DNA of 11,614 nucleotides, from contig CAZILN010000268.1 of the NCBI GenBank assembly GCA_964540005.1, positions 1 through 11,614 of the forward strand. Reading direction: 5' to 3'. Shown here in pieces: positions 1 to 6,366 of this stretch. Made by a program: the position numbers and the translations under genes. The notes beneath the pieces were generated by a model. That model made no database searches. It saw nothing but the letters and a program-made list of their open reading frames with translations, and was not told where the DNA came from. How positions within the stretch are numbered: position 1 is the stretch's first letter; each line of letters opens with the position of its first letter. The DNA is from CAZILN01 sp964540005. Its GTDB lineage: Bacteria; Bacteroidota; Bacteroidia; Bacteroidales; SM23-62.

Positions 1-1
1 T

Positions 2-553
2 GGAGGAACCACCTGGGCGGATAAATCCGGGAACCTGCCTGACATGCCTGTCAGATGGGCCGTTTTTTCACCCTCCGTGGAAAAGGGTGTTGTGCTGGCT
101 ACCGAACTGGGGGTCTGGTACACCGACGACATTAACGCAGATGAGGTATCATGGAACCAATCCGTATCAGGAATACCAAATGTTAGGGTTGATATGCTCC
201 GGTCAAGAAATGTGGATGACAAGGTATTGGCTGCCACACATGGCAGAGGATTGTTCCTGAGTTCTTCAGCAGAAGGCACCGGGGAGGCAACTGCCGGCCA
301 TGAAGGTATCAGCGTTTTTCCCAATCCCGGACAGGCTGCCTTTATGGTGGATGTGACAGGTTTGTTGAAGGGACCCGGACACTTACGTTTGTATGATATA
401 TCGGGCAGGCTGGTGAAAGACATGGAGGTTGTCTTTGCCGGTCAGCCTGAATCATTTGTATTGGATCCCGGACCATCTGTGAAACCGGGTACCTACCTGC
501 TCACCTGCACGGCGGGCGATTCCGGGTACCAGGAAAAGCTAATAATTCAGTAA
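2..553 (+). CDS. Secreted beta-propeller protein with T9SS C-terminal sorting domain (3' part)
   Basis: The frame is open to the left edge, so the gene begins outside the window; the first ATG at 44 is internal. The visible 183 residues fall in two parts. The first ~95 resemble the last blades of a BNR/Ycf48-like or sortilin-type propeller, with patterns such as TELGVWYTDD and AATHGRGLF. After a short Gly/Ala/Glu linker, the last ~80 residues form a typical type-A T9SS sorting domain: ISVFPNP at its start, LRLYDISGRLV in the middle, and a GTYLL strand with a final KLIIQ. In Bacteroidota this domain directs export across the outer membrane by the T9SS and is then cleaved off, leaving the protein released or anchored at the surface. 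The catalytic or binding role of the missing N-terminal part cannot be judged. No clear terminator follows; 103 bases separate it from the next gene. Confidence 0.9.
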   Translation, partial: GGTTWADKSGNLPDMPVRWAVFSPSVEKGVVLATELGVWYTDDINADEVSWNQSVSGIPNVRVDMLRSRNVDDKVLAATHGRGLFLSSSAEGTGEATAGHEGISVFPNPGQAAFMVDVTGLLKGPGHLRLYDISGRLVKDMEVVFAGQPESFVLDPGPSVKPGTYLLTCTAGDSGYQEKLIIQ

Positions 554-644
554 ACCAGCACCGGCTTAAAACGGAATTATCACCTCCTTAATACACAATA
601 TGCATGGGGATAACATAGAATAATAATTAATTTTAAAAATTTCA

Positions 645-652
645 TACCTTTC
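645..652 (+). promoter_or_regulatory. Possible -7 element of the LOG-family gene
   Basis: TACCTTTC matches the Bacteroidota -7 consensus TAnnTTTG in all but the last base. It ends only four bases before the ATG at 657, so a transcript from here would be leaderless or nearly so. I see no TTG-type -33 element at the usual distance. The call rests on the short match alone. Confidence 0.3.
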
Positions 653-656
653 AATT

Positions 657-1367
657 ATGGTTTCAAACGAAGACAAAATCAAACATGCTTTCAAGGAAAG
701 GACATGGAATGAGATCAAGAGCGAGGATTCCTGGAGAATATTCAAGATAGTATCGGAATTTGTGGAGGGTTTTGAAAAACTGTCCCGCATCGGACCGTGT
801 GTCTCGATCTTTGGCTCGGCACGTACCCAGCCTGACAACAAGTATTTCAAGCTTGCCGAAGAGATCGCCTACCTGCTGACCCAGAACGGGTATGGTGTTA
901 TAACAGGCGGCGGTCCGGGCATCATGGAAGCTGCCAATATGGGTGCCAAAAGGGGACAGGGGCGATCGGTGGGGATCAATATAGCATTGCCCTTTGAGCA
1001 GGAAGCCAACCTCTTTATTGATCCGGATAAGCTGATAACCTTCGATCATTTCTTTGTGCGCAAGGTGATGTTCATGAAATATGCCCAGGGTTTCATTGTT
1101 CTGCCCGGGGGATTCGGAACATTTGACGAATTATTTGAGGCTATTACGCTAATCCAGACTCAAAAGATCGGCAAGTTTCCTATAGTCCTGGTAGGCAAAA
1201 ACTACTGGGAGGGCTTGACAGATTGGATCAAAAAAGTGATGCTTGAGCAGGAGAAGACCATCAGTTCCGAGGACCTTGATATTTTTGTTTCGGCGGATAC
1301 TGCCAAAGAAACGGTGGAACATATCAATTCCTTCTATTCCAAATACATGCTCAGCCCGAATTTTTAA
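657..1367 (+). CDS. LOG-family (TIGR00730) nucleotide 5'-monophosphate phosphoribohydrolase
   Basis: This 236-residue cytosolic protein has the Rossmann-like fold of the LOG family, often misnamed 'lysine decarboxylase'. Family members hydrolyse the N-glycosidic bond of (cytokinin) riboside 5'-monophosphates or purine/pyrimidine nucleotides, releasing base and ribose 5-phosphate. Both signature motifs are intact: GGGPGIMEA at residues 84-92 and PGGFGTFDE at residues 150-158, the latter lining the phosphate and active site. The ~45-residue N-terminal extension with SEFVEGFEKL is, from memory, usual in Bacteroidota homologues. The ATG at 657 gives the expected length; no Shine-Dalgarno sequence precedes it, as is normal in this phylum. 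In bacteria without cytokinin signalling the role is probably nucleotide salvage or turnover; its true substrate cannot be read from sequence. It is flanked by gaps of 103 and 95 bases and is probably transcribed alone. Confidence 0.93.
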   Translation: MVSNEDKIKHAFKERTWNEIKSEDSWRIFKIVSEFVEGFEKLSRIGPCVSIFGSARTQPDNKYFKLAEEIAYLLTQNGYGVITGGGPGIMEAANMGAKRGQGRSVGINIALPFEQEANLFIDPDKLITFDHFFVRKVMFMKYAQGFIVLPGGFGTFDELFEAITLIQTQKIGKFPIVLVGKNYWEGLTDWIKKVMLEQEKTISSEDLDIFVSADTAKETVEHINSFYSKYMLSPNF

Positions 1368-1408
1368 GCCGTAACTGTTTAAAACTTCAGGGATAATACG
1401 ATCGGCTT
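1366..1408 (+). terminator. Weak terminator-like inverted repeat
   Basis: AAGCCG, starting within the stop codon of the LOG-family gene, is mirrored by CGGCTT at 1403-1408, followed by a short T tract (TTT). The loop is about 31 bases and the stem only 6 pairs, so this is a poor intrinsic terminator at best. Its 3' side touches the likely -33 element of the next gene. Confidence 0.25.
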
Positions 1409-1440
1409 TTTGTTAATTAAAGAATATATTTATACTTTTA
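1409..1440 (+). promoter_or_regulatory. Likely Bacteroidota-type promoter of the SPOR-domain gene
   Basis: TTTG at 1409-1412 is followed after 20 bases by TACTTTTA at 1433-1440. This fits the Bacteroidota primary sigma promoter TTTG-N19-21-TAnnTTTG with one mismatch (final A for G). Transcription would start about 5-7 bases on, leaving a short AT-rich leader before the ATG at 1463. It probably drives the SPOR-domain gene and perhaps the two genes behind it. Confidence 0.5.
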
Positions 1441-1462
1441 TTCACAAAACATTGATATTCTT

Positions 1463-2854
1463 ATGGTTAAACGAATGAAGTCTCTGCTGTTGCTGATGTT
1501 TGTTCTCACTTCGGGGATATATGCTCAGACAGCTATAGACATAAACATGGATCTGCCTGCTGAAGTTGAGGCTGGTAAGTCCTTCATTGTCAGTATACAG
1601 CTCCAGAAAGGAGCCCTCGAGGAATTCAGCAGGTTTCAGCAGGAACTGCCCGAGGGATTGACTGCAGAGCAGATCAGTTCCGGGACGGCTGATTATAGCT
1701 TTGAGAAGCAGCGTATCAGGTATATCTGGCTGAAATTACCGCCTGAAGAGCTGATTAACCTGTCCTATAAGGTCAATGTTCATCAGCGTTTGAAGGGCAG
1801 CTTCAGCCTTGATGGTGAATTCTCATATGTAGAAGAGAATGAAAGAAAGATGGTGGATGTGGGCACCGACCTGGTTACCATCATTCCCTCTCCTGATATA
1901 ACTGCAGATCAGCAGGTGGATATTGCAGATTTCGGACGGGTTCTTGCAGCAGAACAGGCAGCCGGACAATCACAGCAGGAAATTAGCTGCATAAGGCAGA
2001 CCCCTTACCTGTCTGGTAATGCTAACGACCTTATGGTCAATCTGTTGGTTTATAAAAAGGACCTGGATAAGTTTGCCAAGATCGAGGAGCGGATCCCCGA
2101 TGGATTCGAGGCAAAAAGTATGGAATCCAGGGAAGCCATATTTACCTTCCAGGATGGAGTGGCCAAGTTCGTCTGGATGAACCTTCCTGCGGAACAAGGC
2201 TTTAGAATAACCTACCGGCTGGTGCCGGTAAAGGAAATGACCACGCAGGGACTGACAATTACCGGAGTACTATCATATATTATTGAAGGACAGAATATCA
2301 ATGTCCCCATCAGGCAGGAAAATGTAGATCTGAGTTCGGTGGATGAATCCACTGTTGATCAGCTCATTGCCCGGATTGAAAGCGGGCAGGCAGCAATGGC
2401 CGGAACAGCTGATCTGCCTGAAACCCTGTCGCCCGGCGGTACTGCTGCAGTGCAGGATGAGCAACCGGTATCTGAGACTACTGAGCGGATAGCTGAAACC
2501 ACTGAACCGGAAGTAAAACAAACGGGATCCCGGCCTTCTGTTAAAATACCCGCCGCCCTCCAGCTTGCCGTTATAGACGGGATCTACTACCGCATCCAGG
2601 TAGCTGCCTTTAAGAAACAGAAAGATCCGGGTGAGATCCCTGGAAGCAACCAACTGGGAAGACCGGTAAAGATCGAATACCACCAGGGATTGTATAAATA
2701 CACTATAGGACCCTTTAATACCTATAATGATGCCAGCGCCTACAAGGAGGAATTGCTTGAGAGCAGTAAAGTCCGTGATGCTTTTGTTACGGCATACCAG
2801 AACGGGATAAGGATGAGTGTCCCCAAGGCTATGTCGCTCAACAACGGCAGGTAA
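1463..2854 (+). CDS. Secreted SPOR-domain protein with duplicated N-terminal module
   Basis: The 463-residue product starts with a signal peptide (MVKRMKSLLLLM, cleavage probably near Ala21-Gln22). The ATG at 1475 (Met5) is an equally workable start. Two homologous modules of about 90 residues follow, at 43-133 and 192-283. Residues ~290-365 are a Glu/Thr/Pro/Ala-rich, probably disordered linker. The last ~90 residues are a SPOR domain, with YYRIQVAAFK near 375-384 and YKYTIGPFNTYNDA further on. SPOR domains bind glycan strands of peptidoglycan lacking stem peptides, usually at division sites, so the protein probably sits in the periplasm on the cell wall. I do not recognise the duplicated module, which looks like a beta-sandwich. 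The stop lies 23 bases before the beta-barrel gene, suggesting co-transcription. The SPOR assignment is firm; any partner or process is unknown. Confidence 0.88.
   Translation: MVKRMKSLLLLMFVLTSGIYAQTAIDINMDLPAEVEAGKSFIVSIQLQKGALEEFSRFQQELPEGLTAEQISSGTADYSFEKQRIRYIWLKLPPEELINLSYKVNVHQRLKGSFSLDGEFSYVEENERKMVDVGTDLVTIIPSPDITADQQVDIADFGRVLAAEQAAGQSQQEISCIRQTPYLSGNANDLMVNLLVYKKDLDKFAKIEERIPDGFEAKSMESREAIFTFQDGVAKFVWMNLPAEQGFRITYRLVPVKEMTTQGLTITGVLSYIIEGQNINVPIRQENVDLSSVDESTVDQLIARIESGQAAMAGTADLPETLSPGGTAAVQDEQPVSETTERIAETTEPEVKQTGSRPSVKIPAALQLAVIDGIYYRIQVAAFKKQKDPGEIPGSNQLGRPVKIEYHQGLYKYTIGPFNTYNDASAYKEELLESSKVRDAFVTAYQNGIRMSVPKAMSLNNGR
1589..2311 (+). repeat. Internal protein-level duplication (two ~90-residue modules)
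   Basis: Codons 43-133 (1589-1861) and 192-283 (2036-2311) of the SPOR-domain gene align without gaps over the first 65 residues, at an offset of 149. Residues kept in both copies include F55/F204, PEG/PDG at 63-65/212-214, F80/F229, W89/W238 with the following LP, Y102/Y251, and a later G...SY pair. The DNA is too diverged for a recent duplication. Confidence 0.75.
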
Positions 2855-2877
2855 TGGTATGATTATTTCAGGAACAG

Positions 2878-4245
2878 ATGAAAAAAAGGCTGATATATAT
2901 ATTCATATCCGTCCTGGCCCTGGGCCTCAGCCAGCTTGCCAGCTCACAGGACGAATTTGACAGCCTTCTTATCAGGGAAATAGTAGTCCAAAATCCTGTA
3001 TATAAACCGGTCCTGGGCTTTGGAGCCGGTATCACCAATTTTTACGGAGACGTTCAGAACAATTATATAAATAACATGGTCGGGAAGTATGGTTTCCGGG
3101 CCACTATCAGCACTTTCCTGGACAGCAAGAGGAGCCTGATCGGTAATTTTCACCTGATCTATGGATCGCTGACAGGTAATGAAAGGGATCTTGAGAACCT
3201 TGAAAGGAATTTGAATTTTCAATCCGATATTATAGTTTTCGGTCTGAACCTGGAGTATAATTTTACGCACTTTTTCACCAACCCGGAGCCGGTCCTTCGG
3301 CCTTTTGTTTCTGCAGGCATAGAGAATATATCTTTTGATTCCAAAGGCGACCTGTTCTATAAAAACGATTCTGTTAAATATGAGTATAACTACTGGCCGG
3401 ATGGCACCATAAGGAATATTGACTGGAAAGACAGAAACCTTGAAACAAGCATTACACTCACGCGTGACTATAGTTATGAAACGGACCTGAGGGAACTTCA
3501 GGGAGAAGAATATGAAAACTATACCAAGAATACCTTTGCCATACCTGTTGACCTGGGTATAGACTTTCATGTAACCGAAAGGGTAACAATGAGGCTGGGT
3601 ACCTCACTCCACCTTACTTTTACGGATTTTATAGATAATGTCGGCTGGGAAGGTACCCGCATAACGGGTGATTTCACCAATGACAATTTTAGCTATACCT
3701 ACCTGACCATGCACCTTGATCTCTTCTCAGCCCCCAGGGTAATTACCGAGGAACTGATGTTTGCCGAGCTGAGTGAATATGATTACGATATGTTTGAAGA
3801 TGAGGATGCTGATGGAGTCTTTGATATCGCAGACGATTGTCCTGGAACACCCCCTGGAATTGAAGTGGACACACTGGGTTGTCCTTATGACGATGATGAT
3901 GACGGGGTGCCGAATTACCTGGACAGGGAAAAGGATACTCCCGGGGGAGCATTTGTGGATGATGACGGGATAACAATAAACGAGGACGAATTGATCGCTC
4001 TCTTCAATTTCCCGGATGCGGTCCCCAGGTCTCAGCTTCACCTGTACCTTGAAGGGATTTTTGCAGAGGCTGACCGCATGACCCTGGCTGAAATGCCCGA
4101 AAAATTCCACACCCTTGACCTGGATGGTGACGGGTACCTGAGTTTTAATGAAATGCTGTCCTCTATAGATGCCTTCTTTGACTTTCAGACCGACCTCAAT
4201 TCAGAGGATGTATACAGCATCATCAATTTTTTCTTTAAGCAGTAA
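2878..4245 (+). CDS. Outer-membrane beta-barrel protein with TSP type-3 and EF-hand calcium motifs
   Basis: The 455-residue product has a signal peptide (about residues 1-23, ending LASSQ). Residues ~45-285 alternate polar and aromatic/hydrophobic residues with Gly turns, such as GFGAGITNFYGD and FGLNLEYNFTHFF, as in OmpA-like or OprF-like barrels of Bacteroidota. From ~309 there is an acidic calcium-binding stretch of thrombospondin type-3 character: DADGVFDIADDCPGTP, then a DDDDDGVPNYLD segment. A perfect EF-hand loop stands at 414-425 (DLDGDGYLSFNE), perhaps paired with a degenerate one near DDDGITINEDE. In most relatives with barrel plus TSP3 repeats the C-terminus is an OmpA peptidoglycan-binding domain; none is present here. 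A weak AGGA precedes the ATG. The gene follows the SPOR-domain gene by 23 bases and precedes gldK by 56. Location in the outer membrane is well supported; function is unknown. Confidence 0.82.
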   Translation: MKKRLIYIFISVLALGLSQLASSQDEFDSLLIREIVVQNPVYKPVLGFGAGITNFYGDVQNNYINNMVGKYGFRATISTFLDSKRSLIGNFHLIYGSLTGNERDLENLERNLNFQSDIIVFGLNLEYNFTHFFTNPEPVLRPFVSAGIENISFDSKGDLFYKNDSVKYEYNYWPDGTIRNIDWKDRNLETSITLTRDYSYETDLRELQGEEYENYTKNTFAIPVDLGIDFHVTERVTMRLGTSLHLTFTDFIDNVGWEGTRITGDFTNDNFSYTYLTMHLDLFSAPRVITEELMFAELSEYDYDMFEDEDADGVFDIADDCPGTPPGIEVDTLGCPYDDDDDGVPNYLDREKDTPGGAFVDDDGITINEDELIALFNFPDAVPRSQLHLYLEGIFAEADRMTLAEMPEKFHTLDLDGDGYLSFNEMLSSIDAFFDFQTDLNSEDVYSIINFFFKQ

Positions 4246-4301
4246 ACTGCTTCTTTTAATCCATATTAAAAATATTCTTTATATTTTCAGCTGTCGAAAT
4301 C

Positions 4302-5774
4302 ATGAAAAAATTAGTTATTGCAAATTATAATGCCAGATTAGCCATGAGAAAGATTCTTGCTTTAAGCCTTCTGCTAGCACTTTTTGGGAGTTGCGGGACT
4401 GTCTATGAAGGAGAACTGACAGGAGTACCCGGAAGACCAAGGTATTTTGATCAGGTACCTGTTGGTATGGTCCTGGTGCCGCAGGGAAGCTTCAACATGG
4501 GCCCGGCAGACGAGGATGTTTCCTTTGCCCAGAACACATTTACCAAAACAGTAACCGTTCAGCCGTTTTATATGGATCATACAGAGATCACCAATAATGA
4601 ATACAGGCAGTTTGTTTTCTGGGTCAAGGATTCACTGCTTCGCGAACTGATAGGGGAAGTCCTTGAGGATGAATTCCGGATTATTACTGATGAATTCGGC
4701 AATGACCTGGAAGAAGATCTCTATGGCAGGACCTACAGGCTGAATTGGGATGAACAGCTGAATATGTCAAAGTTAAAGGAAAACGAGGATGTGAGGCAGG
4801 CTGTTGAGAACCTGTATTACGCCAAAGAAGACAGGTTTTTCGGACGCAAGGAGATCAATGTGCATAAACTTAATTACAGGTATTTCTGGCTGGATCTTCA
4901 ACAGGCCGCCAAAAAGAAGAACGCCTATCAGAACAATTTCAACGAGGATATTGCTGATCTTAGCGGGGAACCCGGACAATATAATGGTACGGTCATTGAT
5001 CAACAGGGAAACGAAATCCCTATTGAAGGACGCCGTTCATTCATCCTCAGGGATGTCGTGAATGTATACCCCGATACCCTTTGCTGGATCCGCGATTTTA
5101 CCTATTCCTATAACGAACCCATGGCCACCATGTATTTCTGGCACCCTTCTTATGACGAGTATCCTGTTGTAGGCGTTAGCTGGAAGCAGGCACAGGCATT
5201 CTGTGTCTGGCGGACAGAATTACTGAATAATTACCTCGCCTCCAGCGGTGATTATTTTGTTCAGGATTACAGGCTTCCCTCTGAATCGGAATGGGAATGG
5301 GCTGCCCGGGGTGGTCCTCCCAATCCTTTAGGGGACGGTCATCCTAATTCCATGTATCCCTGGGGAGGTGTGTATACCAGGAACAGGGATGGTTGTTACC
5401 TGGCAAACTTCAAACCGGTCAGGGGTAATTATGCTGTTGACGGTGCCGTTACAACAATGGCTGTCTCAAGCTATGCCCCTAACGAACTCGGCCTTTATGA
5501 TATGGCCGGTAATGTTGCCGAATGGACAGCCAACGCCTATGATGAGTCGGCCTATTTTTTCTATCACGACCTGAACCCGGATTATAAATACAATGCCACC
5601 AGCCAGGATAACCCGGTAATGAAAAGAAAAGTCATCAGGGGCGGTTCATGGAAAGATATTGCCTTCTACATCCAGGTCAGTTCCCGGACCTACGAATATC
5701 AGGATACTGCGACTTCCTATGTAGGTTTCAGATGTGTCCGTTCATATCTTGGCAATAACATGATAATCCCGTAA
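4302..5774 (+). CDS. gldK: T9SS / gliding motility ring lipoprotein GldK (PorK)
   Basis: The product (490 residues) is a lipoprotein: MRKILALSLLLALFGSC leads to the acylated Cys31. The ATG at 4344 (Met15) gives a more typical signal peptide and may be the true start. The body is an FGE-sulfatase (SUMF1-like) fold beginning near residue 53 (GMVLVPQGSFNMG), interrupted by a GldK-type insertion. PVVGVSW lies at 288, then LPSESEWEWAARGG, YDMAGNVAEWT, and RGGSW at 446-450. Segments such as TEITNNEYRQFVFWVKDS, NVYPDTLCWIRDF and CYLANFKPVRGNYA agree with my memory of Flavobacterium GldK and fit GldJ less well. GldK/PorK forms with GldN/PorN a periplasmic ring under the outer membrane that belongs to the T9SS. 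The catalytic cysteine pair of formylglycine-generating enzymes is absent, as expected for a structural member. gldL, gldM and gldN do not follow; smpB converges 38 bases downstream. TATATTTT at 4280-4287 is a weak -7 candidate. Confidence 0.85.
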   Translation: MKKLVIANYNARLAMRKILALSLLLALFGSCGTVYEGELTGVPGRPRYFDQVPVGMVLVPQGSFNMGPADEDVSFAQNTFTKTVTVQPFYMDHTEITNNEYRQFVFWVKDSLLRELIGEVLEDEFRIITDEFGNDLEEDLYGRTYRLNWDEQLNMSKLKENEDVRQAVENLYYAKEDRFFGRKEINVHKLNYRYFWLDLQQAAKKKNAYQNNFNEDIADLSGEPGQYNGTVIDQQGNEIPIEGRRSFILRDVVNVYPDTLCWIRDFTYSYNEPMATMYFWHPSYDEYPVVGVSWKQAQAFCVWRTELLNNYLASSGDYFVQDYRLPSESEWEWAARGGPPNPLGDGHPNSMYPWGGVYTRNRDGCYLANFKPVRGNYAVDGAVTTMAVSSYAPNELGLYDMAGNVAEWTANAYDESAYFFYHDLNPDYKYNATSQDNPVMKRKVIRGGSWKDIAFYIQVSSRTYEYQDTATSYVGFRCVRSYLGNNMIIP

Positions 5775-5812
5775 TTAAGCTTGTAAATTGTCAGTACTCG
5801 GACTTCGATTTG

Positions 5813-6265
5813 TTACCTGATTTTTTTCAGCCGGTCAAGGTCCCTCTTCATGTCTTTCTGTTTCATGGCCTCCCGCTTATCGTACTGCCTTTTACCACGG
5901 CCAAGGGCGATCTCCAGCTTGGCCAGGCCCCGCTCGTCAATGAATACCCTCAGAACAATTATGGTAAAGCCCTTTTCCCTTACCCGTTTCTCAAGTTTGT
6001 TAAGTTCTTTCCGGTTGAGCAGCAGTTTGCGGTCGCGATACGGCTCATGGTTGTTATATGAAGCCTGGTCATATTCAGATATCCTCATCCCGGTGACCCA
6101 TAACTCGTTGTTCCTGAAAATGCAATAGCTGTCTGCCAGGCTGGCTTTACCCATCCTGATCGACTTGATTTCTGTTCCGGCAAGCTGTATGCCGGCTATA
6201 TGCTTCTCCAGGATCTCGAAATCGAAGTACGCCTTTTTATTCTTTATGTTGATCTTGTTATTCAT
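5813..6265 (-). CDS. smpB: SsrA (tmRNA)-binding protein SmpB
   Basis: This 150-residue protein is a full-length SmpB. It binds tmRNA and brings it to ribosomes stalled on broken mRNAs, so that the nascent chain is tagged for proteolysis and the ribosome freed. The family landmarks are in order: NKKAYFDFEILEKHIAGIQL with GTEIKSIR, then GKASLADSYC, the HEPYRDRKLLL motif, and the basic C-terminal tail GRGKRQYDKREAMKQKD that enters the mRNA channel. The length is normal. The ATG at 6265 gives the expected N-terminus and lies 17 bases after a perfect -7 element. It converges with gldK and diverges from the heptad-repeat gene. The tmRNA gene itself (ssrA) is not in the window. Confidence 0.97.
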   Translation of the reverse strand: MNNKINIKNKKAYFDFEILEKHIAGIQLAGTEIKSIRMGKASLADSYCIFRNNELWVTGMRISEYDQASYNNHEPYRDRKLLLNRKELNKLEKRVREKGFTIIVLRVFIDERGLAKLEIALGRGKRQYDKREAMKQKDMKRDLDRLKKIR

Positions 6266-6282
6266 GGATCAGTATCGAGCTG

Positions 6283-6290
6283 CAAAGATA
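6283..6290 (-). promoter_or_regulatory. -7 element of the smpB promoter
   Basis: Read on the minus strand this is TATCTTTG, a perfect match to the Bacteroidota -7 consensus TAnnTTTG. It stands 17 bases before the smpB ATG. No TTG-type -33 element is evident at 19-21 bases upstream. It lies just outside the ATG at 6298 on the plus strand, which argues that the divergent gene begins further in. Confidence 0.55.
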
Positions 6291-6366
6291 ATATTTTATG
6301 CTACGCATCCATCCCCGCAATAATTCCATCTTCCTGACGGAAAGTAATTACCAAAACCTATTTATT

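Noticed and set aside
579..590. ATCACCTCCTTA, identical to the 3' end (anti-Shine-Dalgarno) of E. coli 16S rRNA; on the minus strand a perfect Shine-Dalgarno sequence
   Set aside because: No rRNA context surrounds it, and no minus-strand reading frame starts at a proper distance downstream. A 12-base match in AT-rich spacer can be chance.
566..1049. Minus-strand open frames of 94 and 128 codons over the LOG-family gene
   Set aside because: They lie opposite a well-conserved gene with intact motifs and show no domain or signal of their own.
3790..3960. GAT/GAC-rich stretch as a possible DNA repeat
   Set aside because: The periodicity is explained by Asp-rich calcium-binding protein motifs and is not a regular DNA tandem array.
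2944..4110. Long minus-strand open frames (208 and 127 codons) across the beta-barrel gene
   Set aside because: They mirror a clear barrel/TSP3/EF-hand frame; their composition (Ile- and Val-rich from complementary codons) is that of an antisense shadow.
5775..5812. Search for a terminator between the convergent gldK and smpB genes
   Set aside because: Only an interrupted AAAT/ATTT and GTC/GAC pairing is present, without a convincing stem or T tract in the gap.
6298..6366. Upstream ATG extending the heptad-repeat protein by 23 residues
   Set aside because: The extension is polar, masks a good signal peptide that starts at 6367, and begins 8 bases from the smpB -7 box.
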